DNA from: Anthopleura xanthogrammica
Lineage: Eukaryota; Cnidaria; Anthozoa; Actiniaria; Actiniidae
DNA length: 64,000 bases
Direction: 5' to 3'
NCBI GenBank assembly: GCA_964019055.1
Contig: OZ025211.1
Span: forward strand, 9,926,400-9,990,399
The notes beneath the pieces were generated by a model, which saw only the letters and a program-made list of their open reading frames with translations, ran no database searches and was not told where the DNA came from. Shown here one piece after another: positions 11,131-25,400 of the stretch; position 1 is the first letter of the stretch, and the number at the start of each line of letters is the position of its first letter. A program made the position numbers and the translations under genes.

Positions 11131-12279
11131 GGCTATTAAGTGCTACCCTCATAAAACAAGGACAGTTTTTTTTATCATTAGCTTGTAAAACGTAACCGAC
11201 TAAAAAACAATTCAGTATAAACAGAAAAGTAGTGGATATTCTAATCTTCTCTTTATATCCGGTTTATCTTACTTATTGTATACCAGCTTGGTATTAATTT
11301 GGAATTTTATTTTCGGGGTGAGGATTCTTCGGTACCCCTCATGGATTACAAATTTACACAATTTTAAACTTTTCAATTATAGTTAATTTAATGCATTTAA
11401 TTTTGCCTCAAGTGAGTATGCATGTATTTAGAAAGGATGAATATTATGTTAAATATAACTATCCTTTGTGCTTAGTTTTGAAATTTTCCTATCGGTTCTA
11501 AACGCCTAGATTCAATATCTGAAATCAATTCTGTACGAATTTTTTGCCTTTGCATTGTCATATCTTTAGTATTATTCTTTTCTCCGGAATAGCAGCGTAC
11601 ATGTACGTGCTAATGTCATGCTTTCTTCTTTTCTTTCATTCATTAAGGATTCAAATCCTTAATGAACGAAGGAAACGTTAGACTACGAGGTTTAGTAAGT
11701 CATATGAATTACCTGTTATTAAGCTATCTTTACCATTATATCTTATATTTTCTGTATGACTCATCTCTCTTTTCGTTCTTCTTTAAGTCCTCGAAGGAAA
11801 GGGAATTAATTTTACCGTTTGTTAATTTCGAATTCCTATTTGGAGAGATTATTTTTATTAATGCTTCTGGCATCGTAAGAGCATAGGGACAAATGGAGGC
11901 GGGGAGATATCTATGCTGTTTATAACCATGTGCTTCATGTTGCATCTCCAAACTAAACACCGCAGTGCATGGCTGTGGTAAGGCGGAAAAATGTTGAATA
12001 TGTTGCACATCATTTATATTCGCCTTTCCTTTACCTGAACATATGATTCAATAAATATGTGTCTGATAAGCAGTCTGAGTTATGTCTTTATATGCGCGGT
12101 TTTTTCTTTTCTTTTATACTTTTCCGTGTCAGAAAGAAAACATTTCTTGTTTTGCTGCTGTAAAGTAATATATTCAGCTAATTTAAGATGGTTTGAATAG
12201 AAAAACTTATTATTAAGGTAATTCCGTAGTAATAGATCCGAACATAGAATCTTAATAAAATTTCTACTCATTCCAAAAA

Positions 12280-13100
12280 TAAAATTAAAAGGGGGGTCAC
12301 CGTGCTCGTTTTGGCGCTAGATGACGGTAATTTATGGCATTTTTAGGGTCGTGCGAAAGAAATTTTCGAATCATGAGAATCGAACAAAAGGCCCCACCAC
12401 TTTCAGGAAGTCATTGCTATCATTAAAATATTAGCGTTATTCTTTCTTTTATGAAGCAAAGCATCAGTTAGATACCAAAACCTTTCCAGAAAATGCAGTT
12501 GTTGTAAAAAATAGCGACTTTTCAACTTCGATGTGCTCCTTATTATCGATCTGGAAACAGTTTTCCGCAGTATACTTTTGAGAATATCTCGAAAACGGAA
12601 CATGGGATTTTGTTTAAATTAAAATATATGATGGGAAACCTATTCCTTATTGATTTACTGAAATAAAAGATAGGTCACCTTGTTCGTTTTCGCGCTACAG
12701 CTCGCTAAAGTACGAAATTTGTCCTCGAAATGTAGTGACCGAGAGGTGACTAGGGTAACAATGCCTGGTAACCTCCGTTTAATGATTTGCTGGTTGTTTT
12801 GGGTTGTTTTCTGTGTCTTGTGTATTTTTAACGAACCGTTTTCATCAGCCGGCCACCATCTTGAAATCGTAGTAATAGCTAACGTGCGCGAGCTCGCGCT
12901 GGCTAAAATCGTGCGCAGTAGCGCGTGCGCAATGCAAAACTACGGAATTGCCTCAAACTATAGAGGTCTTAAAACCGGGGTTTTGCGGCGTAAACACTAT
13001 TATCACTCATACCTTTTAAATCCCATTCAATCCCTGAATAGCGAAAACGGGAAATGCAAATTTGAGCATCGTTACTTTTGTGTCTTAACTCTTTAGCCAG
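12280..13100. other. Repeat-like sequence at the junction of the duplicated units
   Basis: Two similar stretches, GGTCACCGTGCTCGTTTT (12296) and GGTCACCTTGTTCGTTTT (12672), begin related segments. Composition is more GC-rich near 12880-12940. A 138-codon frame at 12680-13096 has no recognisable domain. It is probably an inserted element; the family is unknown. Confidence 0.35.
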
Positions 13101-13482
13101 TCTTTCTCCGACTTTAAAAAAAATTAAAAAATCCAAAAGAAATAAGCCTGAATCCCCCCTCCTCCTGAACAGTGCGCAATAACACAAAGGTACTTGTATT
13201 GTCTCGTTTAGTTTTAATTTTGCCCCATCAGTTTCGTTAATGTGTTCTCAATATCAGAAGTTAGTGTTAGTGCTTATCGATGTTTAGTTACCGACAACAA
13301 TTTCAGATTTTGTTTATCGGTCCCCTATATTGAACTGAAAGATTATTTTACCTTGTGGAAATTGTTGTGAATTAGGTACTTAAATTACAATAATTTTACA
13401 GTATTTCTTACCAATTTATCTTAAATTTTAGTTCCCCTTCGTGGTACATCAATCATGATCATTTATCATTGGCAGAGGAGAC

Positions 13483-16400
13483 TTAAACGACAACCATGAC
13501 TCTAGCTGCAAGGTTTAGCGTGATGCCTGAACTGACTGCTGCAATGTTGATAGTAACGACCGTTCCGATTGGGACTGATGACCGAGTAGTCAGAGAGACG
13601 GATATATATCCTGCACGAGCTTTGGTCACGGTGAGGCGTTTCTTTCTCAGGTATACCCCCACTCCTGTACTAGAGGATTTAACGGTCACTGAGAAGGTCC
13701 TCGTGCCACCTTTTAGGTCGATTGCTGCACGGAAAGATGAGGTCCTTCCACGCCTGATTGACAGAAGTCCCTGCATGATCTGTGTTCGTATGACAGCTGG
13801 GTAGGCAGTGATCTTTGGTGAGATTCTCTCAAAGTTGTCGCCTGCAGATGTCTTACCGGAAAGACGGAGGTGGAAGGACTTGACGGAGGGTAAGTCGAAG
13901 TTCACAGTGTCATCGACAAGCTGTATGTTCTTGATGTCAGCGCCGTTTGTATTAATAAGGCTGACACGGAGCGAATCCTTCTTAAGTAATGATCCATTTG
14001 GAATGAAAATTTTTGCTGTGGCTTTTTCACCTTCAAGAAATAAAGGTTTGAATTTTTATTTCATATACGTCTTTTCGAATCCAGTACAAATCCAGGGCAT
14101 AGGTTTTGGACAAGCGAGGTAAAGTGAATAATTCTATTGGAGAATCAAATTTGGTGTAGCTTCAGTGCCGCTTGTGACCCTTATCACATGCCCCCCAATT
14201 ATTGAACTTTTTCACGAGGTTTTCCGTTTTCTTTCCGCTTCCGGAAAACACGGAGCATTTGATTTTAATTTGATCTGTAAGTTAGCCGTGCCCTATAGAA
14301 CCTTTGCACGAGACGTCATGCAGAGCAGCTCGAATTTGGATGACAAAACAAAAGAATTTCAATCTCCTGAGAATTGGAAACCTATTGTTTTGTCCTCCAC
14401 ATTGAGCTGCATTCCGACGTGCTGCAAGGGGTCTGTAGAACAGCCCAGGTTGTTTTACTGATTGATAAAATAGAGGGCTGATATGCGTACCTTTCAGAGG
14501 ATTGGAGATCTTGACTTCCATCTTTGATGGATGAAGTGTTCTTGTGAAGGTATACTTAAAATCAATGTTGTTGATGGCGCTTGCTTTGATCTGCAAAATA
14601 AGAGAGCAAATATGTTTAACGTCTTATAGATCAAACCAATTTCAAATGATCCGCTGTAGATGGAAGTTCGGATGTTTCAATGCTCTGCTTTAAAGTGCCT
14701 ATCAACCCTGACGGTTTAGTATGAAAATCAATCTGTTTTACATGATATGGACTTCTCACTTCAGAGATAGAAAGGTTTAAAATTTGAAAATGCAAATCAG
14801 ATGACGTCGACCTAGGTATCTGTCCTTTTTTCTTTGTGTGTTTTACTACCAATGACTCTCAAGTAAACTCACCAACACTCAACTACAACATATATTTTGG
14901 TAGCCTGAGAAAACAGACGTCCTTTCGCTCCTCGCCCCCCCCCCCCCCCCCCCCGCGAAACTAGTTAGTTACGAGGAGCGAAAGGACGTCTGTTTTCTCA
15001 GGCTAATAATTTGGTAATAAATATCATTAATTAATTGAAAATAGGCATTACCTTAGAGGATAGTTATTTCGTATTTTAAATGAATCCTGGGTCGACGTCA
15101 TGTGATTTGCATTTTCAAATTTTAAACCTTTATATCTCTGAAATGAGAAGTCCATATCCTGTAAATCTGTGCCATCGTATTGTACCCTACATGTAGAAGT
15201 GATTTTCAAACTAAACCGTCAGGGTTGATAGGCACTTTAATGGTAAGATGAAAACGCCCGATATTTTGAAAGTCCGAATAGTTCAAGTATTTAAGAATAA
15301 TATGACTCAATCATGATTATGAAAACCAGATTGGCAAAAATTTTAGCCTAGGAGCCACTCACAGTTGAGAAATTTTGGTTTAAAAACTAAAAGAACAATA
15401 GGGTTGAGTAAATGACGTCATTTACTCACAATTTAGATGCTGAAAAATATATATAATTTTTATCCGCAAATTTTGACTGTGAAGAAAATATGTTGCTTGG
15501 CTACTATTGGGGCCATATAGATTAGTTTAACCAAGTTTCAAGGCATTTCCAATTTTCATCGATTTTCATCCAAGTGCCCCTTTAATTTGCTGTCAGCGAA
15601 AGTTAGCTACATTCCTATGAAGCCTGATGTGTGTGTTTGTGTATTGCATTCTAGTACCTCTACAGCAGAAACAGTCATACAGCATATTTTACCTGATAAA
15701 CTAGTTTAGAAACATAAGAATCGGTAACCAAACTCCAGGATCCTCTTGCAGGGTGTTCTATTGTCCAGAGCTTCCCACCTTGCATGGTAAGTGGTGCAGG
15801 TGCTGCATTTCCAGCAGGATCTCTCAGATGTACTCTGCTAACATATGCTGCAGCCGAAACAGAAACGATAAGCCTTTTGATAGTCCTGTCAACAGGAAAT
15901 GGGATTTTACGAGTTGATCGCCTCATAATGTCTAATAAATCTCTCTTTCTTCTGCTACTGCATCCAATGCATCCTCCATACACGTACGATGTTCCGTCCA
16001 AATCGGATTCCACCACTGGGGTTGCAGCCGTGAACGCTGAAGGATTTCTGAAGAAGAGGCCGATGCCACCAGTATCCTCAATGATTGTTCTGAAATCAGT
16101 ACTTGTTTCTGGAGTAGGGCACAGGGTGTTGCTAGTACTAAAGAAGAAGTTGATGGGCATCATGTAGTCCAATGCATAACCGACGGCGTTGTCCCTGCTA
16201 TATTCTCCTTTGGTCTTTGGGTATGCGTCAGTGAAAACATACATGGGGGAGCCTGGCAAAGGGTTTCCTTTGAGAATGCCATCTATTATTCCATTAAAAG
16301 CAAGTTCTGGACAATCACCACCTCCAGATGCATGGAGAGAGCTTATGGCAACCTCGAATTGAGCCCGTTGTTTTTCATTGAACTTTTTGACGGGACCACT

Positions 16401-19400
16401 TCCTGGTGGACATAAACAAATACCTTTTTAAGTAAATACTAAAGCATGACTTCTGTCTCTAAACAGCCGAGACAGAAGGGGCAAAAATAAAATGGGCGGA
16501 AAAGGGAATCTTAGAGGAGCCGGATGAGTAGTTTGGCAGCGTGGGCCGAGGCGGCAGTGGAAAAAGTGACAACCCACTGTCGTCTCTCAATATACTTTCA
16601 AGAAATGGATGGACCACTAGTGGCACAGCCAAACAAGACGGGCAATTTGCCAGATTACTTACGAAAGCTTTTGAATACAGGTTGGGCAAAACGCCTTAAG
16701 CTCGAATTCTGTACTTACGGGGATCATTGAATGGTGAAAGGATATAATCAACTTTTCCTTTCCTCTTGTATTCTGCGATGGATCTAACAATCTCTTTGGC
16801 GGCATAAATTTCTTGCTTCATGCTTCCAGTTGTATCAATTGCAAAGACCAACGAAACTTCCCCATCGACTGCCAGGAATCTCTGAAGAAATATAAGGATA
16901 TATTGATACCGTTTTTAGGGAATCAAGGGTGGCATTGCTGTAGTGCACTACTGTAGCTTCTCATGCACCTCTCGGGTTCGATTCCAGGACTCAGTATCAC
17001 ACGTGTGTAGATAGACTTGCCACAAGTCGTACTCGCTGTGTTTTCCGGGTGCTCCGGTTTTTCTCCCTACGCAAAACCTATCAAGCTACATTCCAATCTG
17101 TGACCTAGCTGTGCCCTTACTTCGTTCAACCATGCAGAGGTTGTTTCAGGGAATCGGGCAGGGAATCGGGATAAAAATGTGAAAGTCGACACTAAAGAAA
17201 AACGTTTTCTCCGAAACAAACGATCTCCGAAACAAAAGGTCCCAGTCTTCATGTTGACAAAACCAATCATTCAATAATTCAAGAATAGTTACCCTAAAAT
17301 CTTCTTCTCCGAGCTCGTTTTTAATTTCTTCAATGATCTTATCCCCTTTTCCCTGGCAGTCTTCTTCTTTTTCCAACAAGATCCCCAGCATCAGTCGTCC
17401 ATAGATAAAGCCATCATTCTTCACGGCATCTTTTATCCTTTGAACTATCTGGTCTTCTCTGACTCGAACGTTTTTTGGAATACCTTTGGCAACCACAGAT
17501 CCTATTATAATATGCCAAGTGTTAGTTTATTCTCAAGTTAACATTTATAGACTGGAAAAGTGGTGTTGAAAGGATGGAATAACCTCTTTCACTTGAGCGC
17601 AATGTTACCCTTGTGTCACTCTCTTCAGTGAGAATAAGATTCTTTGTTTGAGTTGTATCCATATTCATGCGTCTTCTAATGAATGCACAACCGTTAAACA
17701 AAGAAATAATATTCTAGAAATAACATGTGATCTGCAAATGGGAAAACATTACGCCAAAGCAAAATAGATATCTTTCTCCACATTGATCTTCATGTTGATA
17801 TTATCCGGGGGGGGTACTCCCTATAATGGACTATACGGGGATGCTCCCCCCGAAAGGGGTACTTTTTTCAGGCCGCACGTATAGCGAAGGGGTGGAAATT
17901 TGTGAGTTTTGGTATATGAAAGGTATATGAAAGGGGTACCTTTTCAGGCAAAAAGGTATATAAAAGGGGTACTTTTTTGCTGAAATTTGGTATAGAAAAG
18001 GGTAAGGGGTCGAGAGTTCCGGGCGGAGCATCCCAGTATGAAACGACCCGAAGTCTCCCCCCCCTCGGGGATATTATCAGCAAAAAATAGAGCTCTTACC
18101 ATCCAGTACTTGGCACAAACTTCCGACAAAATGATTGTTGACAGTAACGGATCCAGATGGAAGAACATCAATGACAAACTGGACAAGGTCATCAACTTTG
18201 CAAGGTGCTAGTGACAAAAAATAGAAAGAAAAATGAATATTACAACACATTTCCCACCGAGAACATTGTGGTGGATGACGGTGGTTAGAATTAAAACAAA
18301 CAGACAAAAAAAAAGAAAATCATAACAAAAATAGAAAAGCAATAGAATGAATCATCATACTACAGATGATTGGAACCAGGCGTAGTTTTCACTGGCACAA
18401 GCATAAATGCAAGCACAAACACAAATAAATGGCCGACTAATGCTTCACTTGCTTTGAGCCTGTTTTCACAATGACTCATGTGTTTGAGGTCCGTGTGTTA
18501 GACAACTGTTACAGTCATTCTCAGACACACGCGCACTGTTGCGATTTTTTCTGTCGCGACCAAGTAGGGTATGGTGGACGTCAATCAGAGCGTTTCCATG
18601 ACATTCCATACGCACATGTCTTTGTAGCTTTGTGTTTTCCGACAGTGCTAAACAGTGGAAACATTTTGATTGACGTCCACCAAAAACCAACTTGTCGCGA
18701 CAGAAAAATTCGCAAGAGTGCGCGTGTGTCTGAGAATGGATGTAATGGATAACTCGTCTCCCCTTATAGACCCCTTGCAGCACTTTGGAATGCAATTCGA
18801 TTTGGAGGACAAAACAATAGGTTCCAATTCTCAGGAGATTGAAATTCTTTTGTTTTGTCCTCCAAACTGAGCTGCATTCCGAAGTGCTACAAGGGTCACG
18901 TCAAAGGGAAAATCAACTTGGTTAATTTTCAAAGATCTTTAAAGTGTACAAAACAGGCCTACAGAGTCAAGGTTAGTTAGAGGTTAAGTATTCTTTTCCT
19001 ATATGATTTTCAGCATTTATTCATTTTTGTATGTTGCTCTCATTAGAAGGCATCGTGGCATTCCAAACTCGCAAGTTGATTTTTTAGAGTCCGAAAACAG
19101 AGACAATAAACTAATTTGTGAACATAACTGAAAAATATCAGCCATCTTGTGAGTCTTGACTTTCGGAACTTATAGTTATTAGTGAATAAGAAGGAAACTT
19201 AAGCACGGTGTAAAAAGTTATATGAGGCTTCGGATGTACAGTAAGTCCTTGGTCATAGTAAAAGCGAAAGTTAGAAGGCGGGTAAAGTTTACATAATGAG
19301 AGGAGTAAAAGGAAGACCACAAGGAAACAGCATGATAAGACATCACAACAAAGAGAACGGTAAAAGGTATAGACCCCTTGCAGCACGTTAGAATGCAGCT

Positions 19401-22400
19401 CAATTTGGAGGACAAAATATTAGGTACCAATTCTCAAGAGATTGAAATTCTTTTATTTTGTCCTCCTAATTGAGCTGCTTTGACGTCACGTGAAAGGGGT
19501 CTATTGATCAAATGCAAAACGTTCATTCATAAGTATTACATAATTATATTTTCATTGATTAGGTTTACCTGGTCCACATGCCTTTGAGTTGCAAGCTTGT
19601 GTTTGAGACGATGACCCAACACAGTTGGTTCCTCCATGTGAAGGACGAGGGTTGGTACAGGTACGCCTTCTTGTTTGCGTTCCACCACCACAACTTTTGG
19701 TACATTTTGACCACCCTGAGTAGCCACTCCATCCACCGTTAACTAATGGGGTTCAAAAAACATATCAAATTATCATTCTATGTTTCATTGACTTCTTGAT
19801 GTGGTGTAGCAAAAGAATTCAAAGCAAGCGCAAGAATTTCCACCTAATCCACATGTAGGTTACAGTATAAAACGGGTAAGGATGTTTTGATGTGGCAAGC
19901 ACGAAAATTTCCGCCAATATTCCCCTTCACAGTTCCCTGCGCCGTCTTGCATGAAAGGTACCCTTGCTTTGCATCAAAGCGAGACGAACGACGAGCTTGT
20001 AATGATAGAGATCCTTGGATAATTATTCACATGTCTCTATCATTGCAAGCTCACCGTTCGTCTCGCTTTGATGCAAAGCAAGGCTACCTTTCAAGATGGC
20101 GCAGGGAACTGTGAAGGGGACTATTCCACAAGTACCATGTATGTTCCAGTTTAAAACGGAAAATGACGTTTTGACGTGGCAAGCATGAAAATTCCCGCCA
20201 ATTCTACAGGAACTCCACGAGTTATTATCCTCAGTCATCTCTCTCTCATATCGAAAGTAATGAATAAAATGGACATAAAAGTCTTAGGAGAGTAGGCATT
20301 CACCGCTGTGTTCGAAACAACCAGGTTTTAAGGAAAGAAAACTAAGCTTGACAATAAACCATTTCACGGTTGTCGTCGCTCAACCACAGCCTCGATAGTG
20401 TGTAATATATTCTTTAGAATTTGACTAAAGCTCACGGTAAATTAAGGAATGTACACATTATCAAACAATAGACCATTTTCGAGATGCACGAGCGCTTTCA
20501 AAAATATCTATTGAAACACTTAAAACTTTCACGGGCTTTAGTCAAATTCTAAAGAATAAATTACACGCTATCGAGGCTGAGGTTGAACGACGACAACCGT
20601 GAAATGGTCAATTCTTGACTAGAACCACAAATATACACTTCAATTCAGAATTTACATGTTGAGGGGAGGGATGGGTAACTCGTTTAGCTTTCTAGCTATT
20701 TTAGGTAGCTGAGCTCTTTTTTTGCAAATTTCATATATCATTCAATGTAATTTTCATTTTCTTTAGAGTGCAAATAAATTGTTGTTGTTGCTGTTGTTGT
20801 TGTTGAATCCTTCTTGGTAGCCGCCCTCCCTTCCTTGTAGTCTTAGCGAATGCCACTACCAATCAAGAACCATTGGTTGACAGACACATGTCAATCTGTT
20901 TGTCTAGCAATTGGCAGACTATTCTAGTGGGAGGCCAACTGACATAGCAGTCAATAAGAGCCTATTTTATATAATGGTGCAACCAGATCAACATGTTGAG
21001 AACAAGGAATTCTTGCAACGATTAAAAGACCATCTTTAATTGCCTATATATAACCCTTCCACGGTTTTTCGTTTTCTGTATAGAAGACTCAAAAATAGCT
21101 GATAAGCTTTTTTGCAGTTTCCAATTTGGTCCTTTCGTTCCCGAGATATTGCTTTTCAAACATTGCTATTTGTTGGAAAACCCTGCAGATAAAAAGGGGT
21201 TGGGAGGAACAATAGATCTATCTCCCATTTTTCTCGCTTCGATGATATTACACAACAGAATTAGAGACTTGCACCCCTTAAGCAATGCCATGTCGGGTAG
21301 GATCCAGACCCTTTTAGATTTGCAGAAATTTCTGGTGCGGGAAATTTTAAGAGAGCTTTTGTGATGTTTGAAGAGCTACTGTATATCTCGGAAACAAATG
21401 CACCAAATTGGAAACTGTAAAAGAGGTTATCAAACTGTGGAAGGGTTAAAGGCACTTTAAGTGGGATATGAAGTAAGGCTGCATGAAGTCTATCTTACCT
21501 GGGCATGCTTGCCCTCCACATGCTTGGGTTTGCTTGTTCTTTCCCTTACAGGGTTTGCCTCCATGAGCTGGAGCAGGGTTGGTACAGGTGCGAGTTCGTT
21601 TCCGCATCCCTCCACCACAAGATTTGGAACAAGATGACCAGGAAGAATAAGCACTCCATCCTCCATCCACTAAAAAAGAACAGAAAAAGTCTTCATCAAA
21701 ACTGTTTCTTTGAATATTAACAACTTTTTTTGAAGTTATGGCTAACCTGCACATGCTTTGCCTCCACATGCTTGGGTTTGCTTGTTCTTTCCCGCACAGG
21801 GTTTGCCTCCATGAGCTGGAGCAGGGTTTGTACAGGTGCGAGTTCGTTCCCGAGTACCTCCACCACAAGATTTGGAACAAGATGACCAGGAAGAATAAGC
21901 ACTCCATCCTCCATCCACTAAAAAAGAACAGAAAAAGTCTTTATCAAAACCGTTTCTTTGAATATTAACATTTTTTTGTGAAGTTATGGCTAACCTGCAC
22001 ATGCTTTGCCTCCACATGCTTGGGTTTGCTTGTTCTTTCCCGCACAGGGTTTGCCTCCATGAGCTGGAGCAGGGTTTGTACAGGTGCGAGTTCGTTCCCG
22101 AGTACCTCCACCACAAGATTTGGAACAAGATGACCAGGAAGAATAAGCACTCCATCCTCCATCCACTAAAAAAGAACAGAAAAAGTCTTTATCAAAACTG
22201 TTTCTTTGAATATTAACAACTTTTTGTGAAGTTATGGCTAACCTGCACATGCTTTGCCTCCACATGCTTGGGTTTCCTTGTTCTTTCCCGCACAGGGTTT
22301 GCCTCCATGAGCTGGAGCAGGGTTTGTACAGGTGCGAGTTCGTTCCTGTGTACCTCCACCACAAGATTTGGAACAAGATGACCAGGAAGAATAAGCACTC

Positions 22401-25400
22401 CATCCTCCATCCACTAAAAAAGAACAGAAAAGTCTTTATCAAAACCGTTTCTTTGAATATTAAAATTTTTTTGTGAAGTTATGGCTAACCTGGACATGCT
22501 TTGCCTCCACATGCTTGGGTTTCCTTGTTCTTTCCCGCACAGGGTTTGCCTCCATGAACTGGAGCAGGGTTTGTACAGGTGCGAGTTCGTTCCTGCGTAC
22601 CTCCACCACAAGATTTGGAACAAGATGACCAGGAAGAATAAGCACTCCATCCTCCATCCACTACAAGAAAACATCTTGGCTTAGGGACTGTTCATTTGCA
22701 ACATCAGAGAGGGGATAGGTGTGGTGACTTTTTGGGATGTTAAAAAATTCATGGTCAAAAGGAGAGTCACAAATAATGGCATTAGAGGTCAAGGCATTTT
22801 ATAAAGGGAACTTCCCACTTCAGCTACTGATAACTTTTGCCACATAATGATGATTCAGAAATGGTTGCTTGGACAAATATGAAGAAATTTAATTACTTTT
22901 ACAACTTGAATACCTGGACAAGGCTTGGAACCACATGCCTTAGTCTCTTTGCTTTTCCCTTCACAATCTTTTCCACCATTTTTAGGTGCAGGGTTGGTGC
23001 AAGTACGTGTGCGTTTTTGGGTTCCTCCACCACCACAGGATTTGGTACAAGATGACCAGTCAGAGTAATCACTCCATCCTCCATCAACTACAAAAACAAA
23101 AACAAATTTTCTTTTCTGCATGAATGCTGGTGCTGCACATTAGAACAGGAGCTGCCCTTCAAGGTACATTGCACCTATTTCCAACCCCCTTAAAATCCTC
23201 ATCCCAATCCCACAATCAAGTCAATGAGATATCAATAGGAAAGGCCAGTGAGAGTGGTCGCTGCCAGGTTTTTTAATGTCCTCAGTGGTTCTTTTACCTT
23301 CCTCTGATGCATGGTGAACTATTTAAAACATGTAGGAATGGGACCACCATTTTCTGTAGTCATCCGTGAATGTCTAACCGTTTGCAGATATCACACATTC
23401 AGCCACCTTCTCCTCAAGTTTTTTAAAACCCTAAGTGTTAGTCCAGCCTGGTATTGAACCCATAACCTACTGAGCTAAAGTATGGTGCCTAACCAACAGC
23501 CAACCTGGTTGTGGTTGATCTTCATGTAGGTGGCTTTAGTGGCTTAGAAACTTTTTTTTTGTATCAAGTTCTAAAGGTTAATACAGAAATATGCACTCTG
23601 AGGGGGATATTTACATATGTAAATACTCACCAATACAGTTCTCTTTATTAGGGCAAGGTCTGGTTTCCTTGCCAGTCTTGACTTCCCTATTGTAGGTTGG
23701 ACAGTGATCACCAATCTCTGGAACAAGAACGATCTTGTACTGCACACATTCCTTGAGAATACATTCAGTCCATTCTAAAAATAAAATTTAAAAACCATGT
23801 TCAGTATAGATAAGACATGAATCAATACTCCTAATGATGTCATATCAACAGGGCTTGAATAAACAGCTGGTCAGTTGCAGTCATAATGACCGATCAAATT
23901 AGTTTTAGCTTGGTCATACCTCATTCTTGGCTCAACATTACTGGTTAAAATGACTGGCAAGCCAATTTGACCTGTACTGGACAAGTTCCAATTCATTTGA
24001 CTGGACATTACATGTACCTGATGACCAGCTGTTATTTTCAGCCATGTATCAAGAATCTGTTAATTAGGTCTCACAACAGTATAATTGAAAGAAACGTTTT
24101 TTGACTGTTCCTGTTTATGTTTGCTTGATTTGGTGGTGGTGGGTAGGTAGTGTTCTTTGTTCCATTTTGAGAGAGAAATGACAAGTGACAAATAACTATG
24201 ATGAAAAGTGCATTGATGCTGTCAGTTATACGTAATTTTTGTAAAGCCCTATTAAAAATAAAGAAATGAATTTTGTCTGATTGTTAACGCCCCAGTCCCT
24301 GGGATGTGTGTGGGAAGGTTTGGGTTCCAAAGACAAGAACATTAATTGCATCATTGATTATTAAATTTTGCATATTCATATGAAAATGAAGACATCTTCT
24401 TACCTTCTTTAACTCGATAGACGTAGTTCGACCAAGACCCTCCACCGCCATACATACCATCTCCTTTTTGGCAGTTATCATTACATCCCTGGTCATTGTA
24501 GGTTTCTCGCGCGTTTTCGGAACCCCAGCATTCTTTCATGTACTGAACACCGAAGTAGGTGTATCCAAGCTTTTCTGCTTTACCTTTACATTGTTCAAAT
24601 ATGTCCTTGTAGTCTGGCTTATTTTTGTCGTAAGTAACGGTGCCAAAGTAATGAGGCATAGTACGCTGACTGGAATCTTTGTAGCATCCAAGGGCTTCCC
24701 ATTCTAAGGAAAATAAACATATTCTTGCTTGAGACCTTCAAATAAAATCTTAAATTCATATCTTTGTCAGGATCTTGATAATTAATTTTAAAACTTTTCA
24801 AACTTTCAGCATTTGGCGAATTTGGCCTCATTTGTCCGCCATATTGAGCATTGTAACCGTGCCAGCCCAAAACCACAGGCAACCCACCTAATTACATTGA
24901 AAAGTTGTTTTCGATATATCGATAAAATTTATACAAATTTTGTCTCGAGATAAAAAGCCAGTAAACTTCAACTAACTAAGCTTAAAATAATGTATTAGTC
25001 TAGCTTATATTTAATGCGAGTTAGCTAATTTTCCAGGCTAATTTTCCTAACATTCATAAACCACAGGTAGCCCAATTACATTATTAAGTAAATACACACG
25101 ACTGGACTAAAACGAGTTTTTCGGTGTTTTTCGATAAAATTCATTCAAATTTTAGTTCCAGAATAAAGCCAGCAAACTTAAGGTAAGTTGAAAAACTTAA
25201 TTAGAATTGTTTACATTTTGTTTGAGTTCGCTAATTTGATGCATTTGTAGTTGCGTATTAAGCTTTCTTTGTATTTATTCCAAGTTTATAGAGAGTGGCT
25301 TTTTGGAAGCCATGTTGGAATTATACCTTAACGTAGCATATGAGCTTACAGTACATGTACCTAACCTTTATACCACCAAAGAACATAATAACACTCTTTT

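Larger units (their letters stand above)
353..11890. repeat. Segmental duplication, unit A
   Basis: Homology with unit B (about 13150-33160) begins just after the inverted-repeat element ending at 350, covers the 3' flank, the whole gene and the promoter, and continues upstream. Shared upstream marks include GGATCTAGGATTT (10775 and 31861), TTATTAAGCT (near 11715 and 32521) and GGCATCGTAAGAGCAT (near 11868). Borders are approximate. Confidence 0.8.

Noticed and set aside
12680..13096. 138-codon plus-strand frame with a hydrophobic segment
   Set aside because: It lies in repeat-like DNA at the duplication junction, with no domain or promoter.
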